Assembly: GCA_001557505.1 (NCBI GenBank)
Contig: LSAX01000002.1
Location: forward strand, 2,356,001 to 2,420,000
Origin: Reticulascus tulasneorum
Taxonomy: Eukaryota > Ascomycota > Sordariomycetes > Glomerellales > Reticulascaceae
Direction of reading: 5' to 3'
Length of the DNA: 64,000 nucleotides
Made by a program: the position numbers and the translations under genes. The notes under the pieces are model-generated. The model had not been told where the DNA came from. It saw nothing but the letters and a program-made list of their open reading frames with translations, and searched no databases. Position 1 is the first letter of the stretch. Each line of letters begins with the position of its first letter. Positions 24,652 through 36,639 of the stretch are shown piece by piece.

Positions 24652-25485
24652 GATTGAACTGGGCAATTGGCGTGATAGAGAAGGGCGGGAGAGAAGGTGC
24701 GAACTCGATTGATAGTCCCTGGAGAAAGTCAGGAGCTTCTTGGAGTATTTATCCTGCCGGACAATGGACCAGGTATTTGATTGCGTTTTGTTGAAATTTC
24801 CCACGAACCCTCCTCTCCCCGCGCTGGCTCTCCCCCCCATTAGTATTAGGCCCCCCTGCCACAGGCGGCCCAAACTGGACGGTGCTAGCGTCCCCCCTGG
24901 TAAAGCGGGGCGTAGCGCACGGTTCAGCATTGTAGCTCCCGGTGCTCAAGGGACACACACCGATAAACAGAAAGCAGAGGAGCTCGGTGGCCAAAGAACG
25001 GTCGCGAGTTCAATTATTCTTCCGATTTTCGGTGAGCATCCAGACACCGTCCCAATCGGGAAGATTCGCACGAGAGATGAGCCATCTTATTCGTGGGGCA
25101 TGGATCCGAGTACAACGGACGTCCGACCGGGTCCATGTCGAATTCGGGAAACAAAAACACAAAAAGAATTGTAAACAGTCACTCTCTGTCAAATGCAATA
25201 CTTTCGATTGGCATGTAATTGAAACCCCTTTCCCCAGATATTAATTTATCACCTTTGGGCATGCACACACGGCTTTCTCCACCCCCAGGTCTGGCTGACT
25301 CAAGATGTTCTCCTTGCGAAAATGCTATATTAGGTTAGGGTGTGTATCTGTATGTGAGATCTTATTGGCAAATAATGAAGCGAAAATGCATCCCATGACT
25401 ACCTGATTCCAATGACGAAACGCCGTGTTCATATGCCTCATCGCCCGGAATGTGCAAGCAAATCATCATCGTCGTCCATCTCTCC
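24652..25485. promoter_or_regulatory. IDI1 promoter and MATE 3' region
   Basis: 834 bp separate the isomerase start and the transporter stop. A C-rich block lies at about 24808-24860. I looked for a sterol-regulatory element resembling ATCACCCCAC and did not find a convincing one. Confidence 0.55.
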
Positions 25486-27516
25486 TCAACCAGCTGCGTT
25501 CCTGATCTCCGCCTCCTTCGCAGCGTTGTTCCAGTCCGTGCTATAGATAAACACATATTCGATAAGGGAAACCCTAGGAGAGATTAGCACAACGAATTCA
25601 GCACGGCGACCACTGCCAACTCACAAAACAAGCCCAACAGTCACTCCCAACCACAGACCCTCGAGCTTCCAGCCAAGCCCGAAGGCGGTGCCGAATGATA
25701 TGGGCAGCGCTATGAGATAGTATACGAGTAAATTGGCATACCCGCCAACAGACGGCCGGCCAATAGCCCTCAGGAGCCCGTGGGCCCCAGCGCAAAGTCC
25801 GTCAAACACCTGCATCACGGCGCAGAGTGGTAAGACCTTCGAAACGATATCGATGACTTCCGGATCATTCGTGAAGAGCATCGGAAGTTGGAATCGGAGT
25901 CCCGCCAACACAGCAAAGTTGAAGAAGCCGACCAAGCTGCATGCAGCGACCGCCTAATAAAACACCGTCAGCGGACTCGACTGTTACGGAGATGGGATGA
26001 AACATACCACTCGGGCAGTCGTCTTTGCCGGCCCTACCAATCCGGCTCCGATCAAGTTAGCAATCCTTGTCGAAGCCGCGATTGACACCGGGAACGGAAT
26101 TTGATACATAATCGCTATCAACGTCACCAGCACGCTCTGTGCGGCTAGATACTCTGCCCCGAAACGGGTCGAGCACAGCGTCAGGATCTCAAACGCAAGA
26201 TACTCTGCCTCGATCATGACCATTCCCGGCAGCGCCAGCCGCATCATCACGCCCCAGTTGCTCCAAGCCCGTTTGCTGAAACCACCCCAGCATTGGTATC
26301 CATTGATGAACCGGACATAGAGGAACAGCAGGAGCGGGAGGAGATTCTGCGTAAAGACGACAGCGATCGGCGCCCCAATGAAGCCCCAGCCCAAATGCCA
26401 AACAAGAAGCCAGTTGACAAAGATGTTGATTGGTGCCGCGATGAGGAGAACCCATGTCGTGGCTTGGAAGAGGCCCTGGGCTTGCACGAAGCGCTTGCCG
26501 CATTCAAAGAGAACGAATGCCGGGCCGCCGGCAATGAGGACTCGGAGGTACTGACCCGCCAGTTCGGCGGACCTCTGCTCCGGGATGATTGCGGCCAATA
26601 TAGCTCCACAGTTGTACCACAGGATAGCGAGAGGTACGAATATGATGAGGAGGAAGTATATCATCCGCTGTAGCTGCAGACCGACCAAATGTCGATGCCC
26701 GGAACCGTATGCCTGAGCACACAGCGTATCCAAGCTTGTCGCGAGGCCCTGGAATGGGGCATAGCATGTGATTGTGGCCGTCATCACGCTCAACGATACA
26801 GCGCCGAGTTCCTCCTTGCCAATTCTCCCAACTGCAAACACAGCGGTGACGTTGATTGAGTACTGTAGCATAAACGTGATTATCAGCGGGACCGCATAAA
26901 CGGTAATCGTCTTCGCCTCCCTCTGCCATGTCGTGCGAAGTGTGCCCGCCGCAACAGCCGCCTCCCACTGGTCGTTGAGGTGCTCATGCCCATCCTCAGG
27001 CATGCCTCCACCCAATAGAGGTGTTTCCTCATCAGGTCGTCGGACCACAATATGTGACGCCTCCTCGTCTTCTGGTCGGGGCACTTTGGTGCTGAAGAAG
27101 ACCTTGTACACACGTCTCCAGATCGGCTGCTTCTCCGTGGCGGAATGCTTCGGTGGCAAGACGTGATTGTCACGGAGAAGACTTCGCTCCGCATCTCGGG
27201 ATTGCTTCCTCTCAACGCGGGTGAGAAAGGGACTATCCTCCGATACTCTGGGATTCATTATCGGACGAGAAGCCCCAAACGCGACCCCGCTAGGCCGCCG
27301 ATAGAGGGTCGGCCCGGGGCTGCCTCCTGATGACTCAGAGCTCGCATCGACAGCATCGTCTACTGTGTCGTCCTCCCAGTCTGAGCAATTTGCTAGATCT
27401 CTCGCTAACACTTCTTCCGCGATTGGTGTTCCCGAGCGGAATGATGAAGCCAGTTGCGACACAAAGTCTCGGCTTGATGAAGCCTTGACAGGAATATCAT
27501 GGGCTCCGTCACCCAT
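25486..27516 (-). CDS. MATE-family multidrug/toxin extrusion transporter
   Basis: Membrane antiporter of the MATE (MatE) superfamily, likely cation-coupled efflux; substrate unknown. Three exons, read leftward: 27516-26008, 25953-25625, 25573-25486; introns of 54 and about 51 nt. The total is 1926 nt, giving 641 residues. An acidic, Ser-rich cytosolic N-terminus of about 200 residues precedes around 12 hydrophobic segments, from TVYAVPLIITFMLQYS onward. The N-terminal part contains EETPLLG, which fits the acidic dileucine sorting motif. MATE hallmarks include GRIGKEELGAVSLS, LCAQAYGSG and the matching second-half segment TRIANLIGAG. The short last exon encodes the final transmembrane end and a charged tail. 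It resembles fungal MATE proteins such as yeast YDR338C by general architecture. Family assignment is strong; function is inferred. Confidence 0.93.
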
Positions 27517-28473
27517 GCTGGGCGGTTATCAACCGGTTATCAACCGAAACCAACTTAATCAAGTGATGCTTTCGTTCTCCCCACACCAGTGGGGGGTTTC
27601 GGTGCAGAAGCGATATTCAAAGTCAACACATTCAAGAGAAAGCCTGGAGGTAGTGAAGCAGCAACTTCTCAAGACCCAAATAAGATGGTTGGAAGAGGAT
27701 GTAAAATACCAAGAAAGCTCCACAAGAGTTAACGCCAAGCCAGGGGCCATCCACTTCAGCATCGGGTATCGGCTACATAAATTATATCGCTATCACCGGA
27801 AAGATTGGCGGCAACAAAGCAAACGGTTGGGAGATAATTAGATAGAGCCAGCCAAAAATGACTAAGTACGGATGTCAACCTACGCCTTAGTCTCATGTGG
27901 TCACTCTGGTGGTCATATGTTACCCACAATATAGCCAGTTATCTTAGCGTAACGCAAGGCCGATAGGCGGTCTAGCAAAATTTGCTGCCACTTTTGAGTC
28001 ACTGGCCGATCAATTCAGAGTACTACGTAGTAGATGTCGGCGCCAGGATGCATGTCTAATAAGTTCTGTATTGTGTTTACTGATCCTCCGCCAACCACCA
28101 CTCCGTCCGTCATGCGATCAGTCAGCCGGCCGTCTGCGCCGAACAAGACATATTCCGCCATTGTCTTTGCTGTGCTAATTATGTCTTGGCTCGACCCCAG
28201 ACATCCAGTCCCGCATCTTCATCCCCAACACTCTTCGAAGGGAGTATTACGGCATCACTACATGATCGACAAGTGTCGACGCTCTTGTCTAATCTCAGCA
28301 ACGATATTTGTGCATTCAAAATTTCGAGACTTGAAAACAGGAACATGGTGATATTGGTCCGTCTATGGTTGCAGAATCTTTTGGATGCAATCCCCATGCG
28401 ACTTGAATTACTATACAGTGTATCACTTCCGACCCAGAACCACGATCCCACTCCTTCGAAATCGCAAACTAGT
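27517..28473. other. intergenic region between MATE start and RPN1 stop
   Basis: 957 bp hold the transporter promoter and the RPN1 3' end. The only structure I see is the perfect palindrome TACTACGTAGTA at 28021-28032. No gene is supported. Confidence 0.6.
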
Positions 28474-31333
28474 CTATTTGCCAGCTTCCCACTCCGGATT
28501 CTAGGTAAGGTTAGTTAGTCAACAGGCATAGCATGAAAGCTACCAGGATATCATACCTTCTTCAAAATGACCAATCCTTCCAGAGTGCTGTTCAGGCTGA
28601 TGTACTCCTCATCTTCCAGCTCGGCCCGCTCGCCGTATGCCAAAACTACGGGTGTGCTCTGCGTCTGCCATCCGGTGATGGTCTTTGGCCGACCTGCTTG
28701 GCCAACAACATCAACCGCCTGGCCAACACGAACATTCACCTTGAGAGGCTTGAGGTTTTCGTCCAGTGTGACGAGGAAGCGAGGGTGCATAGCCGTGACG
28801 AGGAAATAGAGCAGGTAGTGGGAGTTTGAGGTGATGAACTGCTTTGCGTCGATCATGGCTACCAGGACTGCAAGGAGGCCAGCGGTCGACACTCGAGAAA
28901 GGACTTGTCGGTCGGTGTGGAACGGATTAACCGAAAGGGTTCCCTTGCCCATGTGTAGCAAGCCTTGTGCGATGCGGACCATGAACAAGGCCTCTTGATC
29001 TCGATGGTAGAAGCCTGCCAACTGTCTCAGCAACTGAGCAAGTCTGGCGTTGTTTGTGCCTGCACCGAGGAGACCCATCGCAAAAATTGCGTTAATAGCA
29101 ACGTCGGGATCATTATCGTGACTGTATCGTGACAAGGTGTCGTAAACCTTCATCTGCGGGTTGCTAGGACTTATAAGGCCCATGGCCAGGGGTACTGCCC
29201 TTCGAATGTTTGGCTCGCCGTAATGCATGAGGTGGCCAAATTGACGAAGCACCATCTCTTGGCCAACCTCCTCACCCATTGAGACGAGCGCAATGCCAAT
29301 AACCGCGTAAGCTTGCAGAAGTTCGTCTCCCTTCTTCTCCTCGGGATCTTCCATGTGCTCGTTGCAAATGTGCAGAAGTTCCTGGATCTTCAACACGGCA
29401 CCGGTGCCAGCCCAGGCACAGATCTCGGCCAAGATCCCGGTAGGCTTCGCCATGGGGTGATCGACAGCCTTGAGAGTCTCCAGGATCACATCCACGTCCT
29501 CTTGCCGACCGAAAAACAATAGGCCGAGACCGAGTGCTAGGAATCGTGTCCACTTATCCGTCAACTGCGACTTTCGATCATCGTCCAGCAACGTGGTAAC
29601 AATAGCTTCGCTGACTTCTGGGTGACCAGAGCCGACATAGATCAGACCACAAGACAACGCAGCCATTGCTGAAATCTGCATATCCTGGGAGGAGTCGGTG
29701 ATAATGGGCAACAACATCTCCAACAGCTCTTCTTTGTTCGATCCGGCGTAAGATAGACCGAGACCCATGATGCAAGCAGTCCTGACGAGCGGATTTTTGT
29801 GATTCAGCTTGTCCGTATCTCCAAGCAAAGCCATGGCAGGCTCCGAGTCTATCCGCACTCCAGAGTTCATGATGCCGATGGCAAGCATAGCGCCCGCTGA
29901 GATCTCCGGCTCGATTGCGTAGGTGTATTTGTCGATCTTGTCCAGCCCATTCTCTATATCCCAGAGTAGAAGGGTGCCCATAGACGCCACTGTCGACATC
30001 ATACCATCACCCTTGGTCTTCCAGACCCAGCTCTCCTTGTCTTGCTCAACAAGCATCATCTTGTCGTTGCCGAAACCTGCATTGACGAAGGCGTTTACGA
30101 ATGCAGCAGCCAAGTTGTGTCTTGCAGAGTCGAGATTGGTCATGCCGGCCACGCGACTGCTCTCCAGGTGACTCTTATAGATGTCCTCCGTGGTCTTGGG
30201 GTCGAGGATGTTGAGTTCTTTGCCCAAAGATTTGAAGTGCTCCGATAACTTCAGGTTGGAGAGGCAGTCAGATATCTCTTGTTCCTCTTCCGACTCCGCC
30301 GGAAGATCTAGCACGATCCGTTGCCGAGCCACCAGAAACGCAAGTTGCTTTTTCAGTGCAGGGTCTTTCGCCTTCTCGAAGTCGGCCTTGATCAGATCGA
30401 TATCATTTAACCGAATGGCGATAACCATAGCTTGCGTAAACTGCTTGTATGCGATGTAGATATCATGAGCGGTCTTGAGGAACCCCTCGTTATCCGGATA
30501 CGTGAGCAAGTTTACCATGCTAACCATGTAGAGACACACTCGAGCGTATGTCTCCTGGTCAACAAAGTTCGGGAGCTGATCGATGATCTCGAGCTCGCTC
30601 ATCAAATCCACGGCATCGGCCTCTGCATTACTCTTCAGGAAAAGTGGGACGAGCACCAAAGCCAGATCGACAAGGTCCTTGGTCGGTTCGTCGGCATTTA
30701 TCCTCTTGCCATAGACTTCTCCTATCTCGAGTGCCAAGTGGCGTGTGTATTCATGACCCCAAGAGCCGATGTCTGATGTAGGGGCGAGAAGTCGAAACTT
30801 GAGGGTGTCTTGTCGATCTTCGTCCGAGTAGGTCATGCCAATCACGGATAGGACGTCAGCAAGAGAGGTTCTGTTGTCGCCTTCCGGCCATTCGTCATAC
30901 AATCTCGTCATCGTCTCGTAGTGCGGTCTTAGGAATTTGAGCGGCTTTGGGACAGCGGTCATCGAGGATGTCGAGGTCTTGATGAAGTTCTTCATCGCTT
31001 CCATGGCTGGCTTGTAGAGTGAGGCGTCCGACTCCTACGTTTATCAGTAAGCGGGTCTCGGCGGATAACAGCCCAGATTCAATGCATACCGTAAGCCGTT
31101 CGACAAGCATATCCAGCTCATTCTTCAGCTGTTGGTCCTCGTCGCTCAGCTCCTCCGCCGCTGCCATCAAGTTAGCCATCAAATCCTGCCCCAAGAGTGA
31201 CAAGTTCCATACAGTCGACGATTTTCTCGTCTTCCTTCTTCCCGTTGACTACGGGCTTATCTTTCTTGGGGTCATCAACGGCTTTGCCCTTGCCCTTGTC
31301 CCCGGAAGTGGGAGTCTCGCTGTCCGGCGCCAT
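28474..31333 (-). CDS. RPN1: 26S proteasome regulatory subunit RPN1
   Basis: Largest non-ATPase base subunit of the 19S regulatory particle; it docks ubiquitin receptors and Ubp6. Four exons, read leftward: 31333-31213, 31160-31090, 31034-28557, 28500-28474; introns of 52, 55 and 56 nt. The total is 2697 nt, giving 898 residues. The N-terminus is a Lys/Asp/Glu-rich disordered segment. Then comes ELSDEDQQLKNELDMLVERL, characteristic of RPN1, and FIKTSTSSMTAVPKPLKFLR. The middle contains proteasome/cyclosome repeats such as AMLAIGIMNSG and ACIMGLGLSYAG. The last exon encodes only eight residues and the stop, restoring the conserved LEGLVILKKNPEW ending. Without it the frame would stop one residue into the intron. 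Divergent from RIO2 across 483 bp. Confidence 0.97.
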
Positions 31334-31816
31334 CTTGAACCAAACGAGTGGTCTTGCTCAAATGTCGAAAGAACAGACCAGCGGAAATTTTCGTTGATGG
31401 AAAACGGAGCAAATGTAGAAAACGTCGAGTGAAGTGATTGTTGCCGTCTATGTGAAGAATGAGAGACTCGTAGCTTTCTTGTGGTGGATCGATAGAGCGT
31501 GGATGGAAGATGATGGAGGAGCTTTGTAAAGCTCAAGCCATCCGCAACAATTGGAGCTGCCGGGTTGACGCGAGCCTTGCCGCCTGGCCTGGTCAGCTCC
31601 ATCCAAACAAGGCTTGATCACGTGAGTACCCACACCCGGATATTAGCCGTCACTTATCTTATCGATAAGAAATTGTCTTTGTATCGACCGACCATCCCAC
31701 CATGATAGATCAGAACTTTTTTTTGACGTGGGGTCAGTTTCGAGGACAAGCTCTCGACCCAAAACACTCCTGTTCTCTTGTCTTGACAAAGAGCCACACT
31801 ACTGAGCATCGCCATC
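31334..31816. promoter_or_regulatory. bidirectional promoter between RPN1 and RIO2
   Basis: The 483 bp separate two opposed start codons. A cluster of GATA sites lies at 31663-31679: CTTATC overlapping the perfect palindrome CTTATCGATAAG (31668-31679). I did not find a PACE-type proteasome element. Confidence 0.65.
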
Positions 31817-33138
31817 ATGAAGTTGGACACCAAGGCAATGCGCCACCTCGCTTCAGAGGACTGGCGCGTTCTCACAGCTGTAAGATCATTTCAGCACCCT
31901 CCATGCCATCATACTGGTCGCTAACACGAATCTAGGTAGAGCAGGGCAGCAAGAACCACGAGCTCGTCCCGACACCCCTTATAGAGAAATTATCGCGCCT
32001 ACGAGGTGGCTCAAACGGCGTACAAAGAAGCATATCTGCCCTCGCCAAAGTCGGTCTTATAGCAAAGGTCAAAGAAGCAAAGTATGACGGGTACCGATTG
32101 ACCTACGGCGGCTTGGATTATCTCGCTCTGCACACATACAGCTCGCGCAAGGAAGTCTACAGCGTGGGCAGCCGGATAGGTGTTGGGAAGGAGAGCGATA
32201 TAACTATGGTGGCAGACGAGAAAGGCGTGCAGCGGGTACTGAAGATCCATCGGCTAGGACGGATATCGTTTCGGACAGTCAAATCGAATCGGGACTACCT
32301 TAAAAACCGCGCTGCAGGATCTTGGATGTATCTTTCGAGGCTATCAGCGATGAGAGAGTATGCATTCATGAAAGTGCTGGACGAGGAAGGCTTCCCAGTG
32401 CCCAAGCCATTGTCGCAATCTCGGCATACGATTTTAATGTCCTTCATCGATTCCTACCCATTGCGGCAGATTTCATCCGTCCCAGATCCAGCGAGCCTGT
32501 ATGCCGAATTGATTGGTCTCATCCTAAGGCTGGCAAAGCACGGTCTAATCCATGGTGATTACAACGAATTCAATATCCTCATCAAGGAGGAGAAGCCTAC
32601 CGCTACGGCGGATGAGACCCCAATTGCAGATCGGCAAGAAGCAGTGACCTTGGTCCCAATCATAATTGACTTTCCTCAGATGGTATCAATGGACCACCAG
32701 AATGCAGAGATGTACTTTGACAGAGATGTCAACTGCATCAAGCGTTATTTCGAACGCCGCTTCCACTTTGTCGGCACGACGCCGGGACCATTCTTTAAAG
32801 ATGCAAAGAAGACGGTTGGCAGAGATGGGGCAAGAAGGTTGGATGCTGCAGTTGAGGCCTCTGGGTTCACGAAGAAGATGGCCAAGGACTTGGAGAAGGC
32901 TATTAGGGAGCAAGCAGCTTCGGGGAATGTGGATGTAGATGGTGAGTATAACGATCAGGAGAGCGACGACGCCGATGATAGTTCGGATGATGAAGGTCAG
33001 GAGATTGAACAGCAAGATGAGGAACCTCTACATGTTGGCGAAAGAACCAGCGTCGAAGACAAAGCGCAGGAAGGGCAAGAAAAACAACAAATAGATACCC
33101 TAGGTATACCAAAACTGACGATAGCTGATGAGACGTAG
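31817..33138 (+). CDS. RIO2: RIO2 atypical protein kinase/ATPase
   Basis: Atypical kinase that binds pre-40S particles and is needed for late cytoplasmic 18S rRNA maturation. Two exons: 31817-31879 and 31936-33138; the 56-nt intron ends in a CTAAC branch point and TCTAG. The total is 1266 nt, giving 421 residues. The N-terminal winged-helix domain (MKLDTKAMRHLASEDWRVL) is typical of RIO2 and absent from RIO1. The P-loop equivalent is GVGKESDIT. The catalytic loop is LIHGDYNEFNIL with the active Asp, and the metal-binding loop is IIIDFPQMVS. The C-terminus is a long acidic tail with many Asp/Glu/Ser, as in other RIO2 proteins. All key residues are present. Confidence 0.97.
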
Positions 33139-33751
33139 AGTATTTACTAAACGCTCAATATAATGGATGTGCCCATGCAAAGCGTTGAATTGATAACACT
33201 GCCTTGGTTCATAGGAGCAGGAAAATGTCTGCCATCTTCTAGACGGCTACATCCCACACCGCCAAAATTATTGCCATCCTGTCAATCAATAAGTAGGCAT
33301 TGTAGGTCAAAACGAAGGGTTGGGATCCAGTTCCATTTCTGGTGCGATGCTTAGGGATACCACCATTGCACGCAAGACATCATCGGTAGGTCAAAAACGC
33401 GCTGAACTCACAAGCCTTGAAGCAAGGTCGTCTCTCGAGGAGGCTGCGATGGCTGCACGAGTAACTGCAAAGCACGATGTATGGGTATGCAGCACATTAT
33501 GATGACAACAGGCCTTCCTGACTACCTGATCTTTGTAAACTGCTAAAGTACAAGAGAGAGGTATGAAAGATAGCCACGTAGGCACAATGCATCAAGACTA
33601 CCAGCTATCTCAGAGCATAAAATGTTCCGTGATTAAACCATACTGTCATGATTGCAACACAGAACTCTCAATGATCCTGCGCACAAGGCAAAGAATGTGT
33701 TCTGCCAAGAAACAACGATGATGTACCTCCTCCCCTTAATGATGACTGCCT
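33139..33751. other. convergent 3' region between RIO2 and the RRM gene
   Basis: The 613 bp between two stop codons hold 3' UTRs. I see no further gene or repeat. Confidence 0.65.
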
Positions 33752-35746
33752 TCACTTCTCCTCCTTCTTGACCGACGGAGACGATGGGGTGCTCGCAACT
33801 GCCACATTCAATTCCGCGTGGATCGTTACACCTTCGTCGCTAGCCTCGGAGGAAGAGGGGGTAGCGACAGTGGCCTCCGGTGTGGGTCTGAAGGTACAAA
33901 GTTAGTGAAAGGAAGAGTCCCAGTGGTGACGTCTGCCAGCATACTGCTGATTGGGGTTTCCAGCATATCCTTCAGACTTCGTCATCTGACCGAATCGGTT
34001 CAAGCCATTGCGAGTGGCATAGACGCTACATTGTATAAGCATGCCAGACTACCAGCAGGTGGAACTCTTTGAGCTTACTTGGGTGAGGGTTGAAGAGTCC
34101 GGCCTGTCTTCCAGGCAGGCTGATGGTACATGTTGGGTTGAAGGCCAACTAGAGGAGTACCATAAGCACCGATATTGTACTCGTTGGTTCGGAACTGACG
34201 ACGCTCAGCTGTGATACGCTTGAGTTCCTTCTGAGCTGGAGTGTCAGCATATCGGATGTTCATGAGAAGACCCTCATCTCCAATGCCCAAGCCATTGTAC
34301 TTCTTAATGACATCGTCGCAGATATCACGGTTCTCGAAGCTACACCACACGTCAGAATGAACATCTCAGGAATAATGATAAAAACAACTCACCGAGCAAA
34401 GCCAACACCGCGGCTGTTGCCCATGCTGTCGCGAAGAATCTTGCTGGACATGATGGTGTATCCCATGAAGATTGCGCTAAGCTCCTATCGTAGTTCGTTA
34501 GATATTATGACTCAAATGAATGATTATATGGTCACGACTTACAACCTCGGTGAGACTCTTGGGCAAATTGGAGATATACAAGTTTGTGGAGCCATCATCC
34601 CCTTCAGCCTTGAGACGAGAATTGAAAGACTCCTATATATATACATTAGAGGGTTAGAAGCACGTTGCGACAGTCTACTACTTACTCGAGCGAATCCGAC
34701 CTCGTAGCCAAGGCGGTGAAATCCTCTGATGCACATTTCCGAATCACGAACATCGTAGAACTTGGCAAACCCAAATCTGTAACATGTTAGTTGAGTTCGG
34801 ATCTGTCGTAGACAACATACCCCTTGCAAGCACCGGTAGAGGTATCAATTATAGCTTTGGAAGTTTCGACCTCTCCAAAGCGAGCAGCGAACTTGTAAAG
34901 AAGCTCGTCATCAGTAGTGGGATGCAGGCCGCGGATATAGACGTTTCGATTGCCAGGGATGCGGTTCTCAAGACTCTGGTCAAGACTCTTCATCTGAGCT
35001 GATGGGGTGAAGACTGCGGGAACGGCTTTCGGAACAGCAGGCTCCTGCTTGAGAATCTCATCCAGGTTGCGGTCGACGGGAATGCTGATGACGGGGTGTT
35101 TGTTGTTGGGGTCCGCGAGCATGTGAGCGAGACCAATCTGCTGAGGAGATGGAGTCGTGTAGGTAGAGCGATCGACAACCGCAACGCGAGGACCGTTTTC
35201 ATGCTTGGCTATTCCGTTGTAGAAAGGAGTCGCAGGGGTGGACTCGGTGGTGGAGTAAGATCCACGGCGATTCTCGAGACCAGGGACATCGTTGTGTCCA
35301 CGGTTAGTGCGATCCTGGAGAGTACCAGCACGACCAGGGGTGAATGGCATCATTGGGTAAGGAACATAGGGTGCAAACTGTCCGGGAGCAGTAAGATAGG
35401 GGCCTCCATGAGCAAACCCATTCTGGCCCATATGGTCCATTCCAATTGCATGTCCAGTAGTTGAAACAGGAGTCAGAACAAACTGCCCATCCTGAGAAAG
35501 CATGTACGCGGGACCGGGGGCCATCTGACCCATTCCGTTGCCGTTGTGCGGCATACCGGCGCTTGGAAGAGTCATGGACTGGAACTGATTCATGACGTTA
35601 CTGAGACTGACATCAGGAGCGGCAATATGACCCATGTGCTCAGAGTACTGAGGAGCATGAGCTCCAGAAGAATGATGGGGACCGGCCCCCATGTAGGCAA
35701 CGGGATGTTTGCCATCCATGTTGTGGTGATGATAAGACATGGTCAT
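33752..35746 (-). CDS. RBMS/MSSP-like RNA-binding protein with two RRMs
   Basis: Probable single-strand RNA-binding regulator. Seven exons, read leftward: 35746-34821, 34776-34686, 34632-34543, 34484-34393, 34339-34079, 34025-33945, 33887-33752; introns of 44 to 58 nt. The total is 1677 nt, giving 558 residues, and every phase closes. The N-terminal 265 residues are Met/His/Gly/Pro-rich and disordered. RRM1 starts near residue 268 (NVYIRGLHP as RNP2, CKGFGFAKF as RNP1 across a splice site). RRM2 starts near 356 (NLYISNLP; SRGVGFARF across a splice site). The paired RNP motifs and their close spacing resemble human RBMS proteins and related fungal proteins. The tail is rich in Ser/Thr/Pro and ends KKEEK. 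Target RNAs are unknown. A large leader intron is suspected upstream. Confidence 0.9.
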
Positions 35747-35757
35747 GTTGTTCTACC

Positions 35758-36639
35758 TAAAGACCGGATTGTCAGCCATATCGCTAATCGACGAACAAAT
35801 GGTAAGGAGAGTGAGGTCGCCCGAATCATGGACTTCAATGTAATGTGTGAATGTATTCTATCCAATTCTTGGACGATCGGTTTCTAGAGAAGTGGCAAGA
35901 GTGGTAGCACGCAGCATTGATTACTGAAAAGACCTCAAGGAGTACGATTGATGGGTCTAATTGTGCTCTCCGCTGCCAAGCTGAGGAGGGCAGAGGGGAT
36001 GGGGATGGATCGTTACGGGTTGATATTCGGACTCACTTTGGTGACAACACGAATTGGATCCGAGACAGCTAGAATTGACGGCGAGGAACAGTTGAATCTG
36101 TTCAATAATTGGTTTAGTAGTCGTTACACACAGAATGAATGTGTGGATTTGCTCGTGAAGGATGAATTTGGATGATGCTGTGATGGGCAGTGATGGAGAT
36201 GCTTTGGATGGAGAGAGAGAGAGTGTGTGTGTGTGTGTGAGGGGACGGTGGAAAGAACTTCGAAGCAGGAGTCTCCTGAGATAGTAGTAACGGTGAACTT
36301 CGGGATTGTAACCTTGGGCACAAGGGTCCGTAAATGCGAGAGCAAAGTGAAGTGGTTTTCAGGTGGAGATATGTACAGACCTTGCAGATGAAGTTGGACT
36401 CCGTAGCAGATTTGTACGAGTGACTCGATGTCAACAATGGCAAATGTTGTTACCAAAGTCTCTGAGATGAAGCGAGTGATCAGTAAAAAAGATAGAACAA
36501 GCTACCGAGCAATTGAGTCAAAGAGACTGTGGGAAGAGGGGATCTTGGAATGGGAGGTGGTGATGCTGTGTCTAGAAAAGAAGAACGGACGAAGCAGAGT
36601 CGAGGGGAGGCTAGATAACTGGCGAATTCGGTAGCTTAC
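35758..36639 (-). other. putative 5'-leader intron of the RRM gene
   Basis: On the gene's strand a strong donor GTAAGC starts at 36639. A CTGAC branch point followed by TTTAG ends at 35758-35757, only about 10 nt before the start codon. This would be an intron of about 880 nt, far longer than the coding introns, and it would contain the CA/CT microsatellite at 36211-36239. It is inferred from splice signals only, with no transcript evidence. Confidence 0.35.
36211..36239. repeat. compound (GA)n(GT)n microsatellite
   Basis: About six GA units run directly into about eight GT units. On the minus strand this reads CA then CT, the same type of compound tract as at 3941-3964. Confidence 0.9.

Noticed and set aside
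24652..24930. Longer N-terminus for the isomerase
   Set aside because: The extension adds about 93 residues of low-complexity sequence absent from the family, while the ATG at 24651 directly precedes an isomerase-like N-terminus.
24985..25020. tRNA-like B-box sequence
   Set aside because: GAGTTCAATTA lacks the conserved GGTTCRANNC pattern and no A box lies at the proper distance. A visual scan elsewhere also found no tRNA.
24652..25485. Sterol-regulatory element in front of IDI1, and likewise before CPR1
   Set aside because: I looked for ATCACCCCAC-like sites because both genes serve sterol synthesis. Only poor partial matches such as ATCACCTACC near 43382 were seen.
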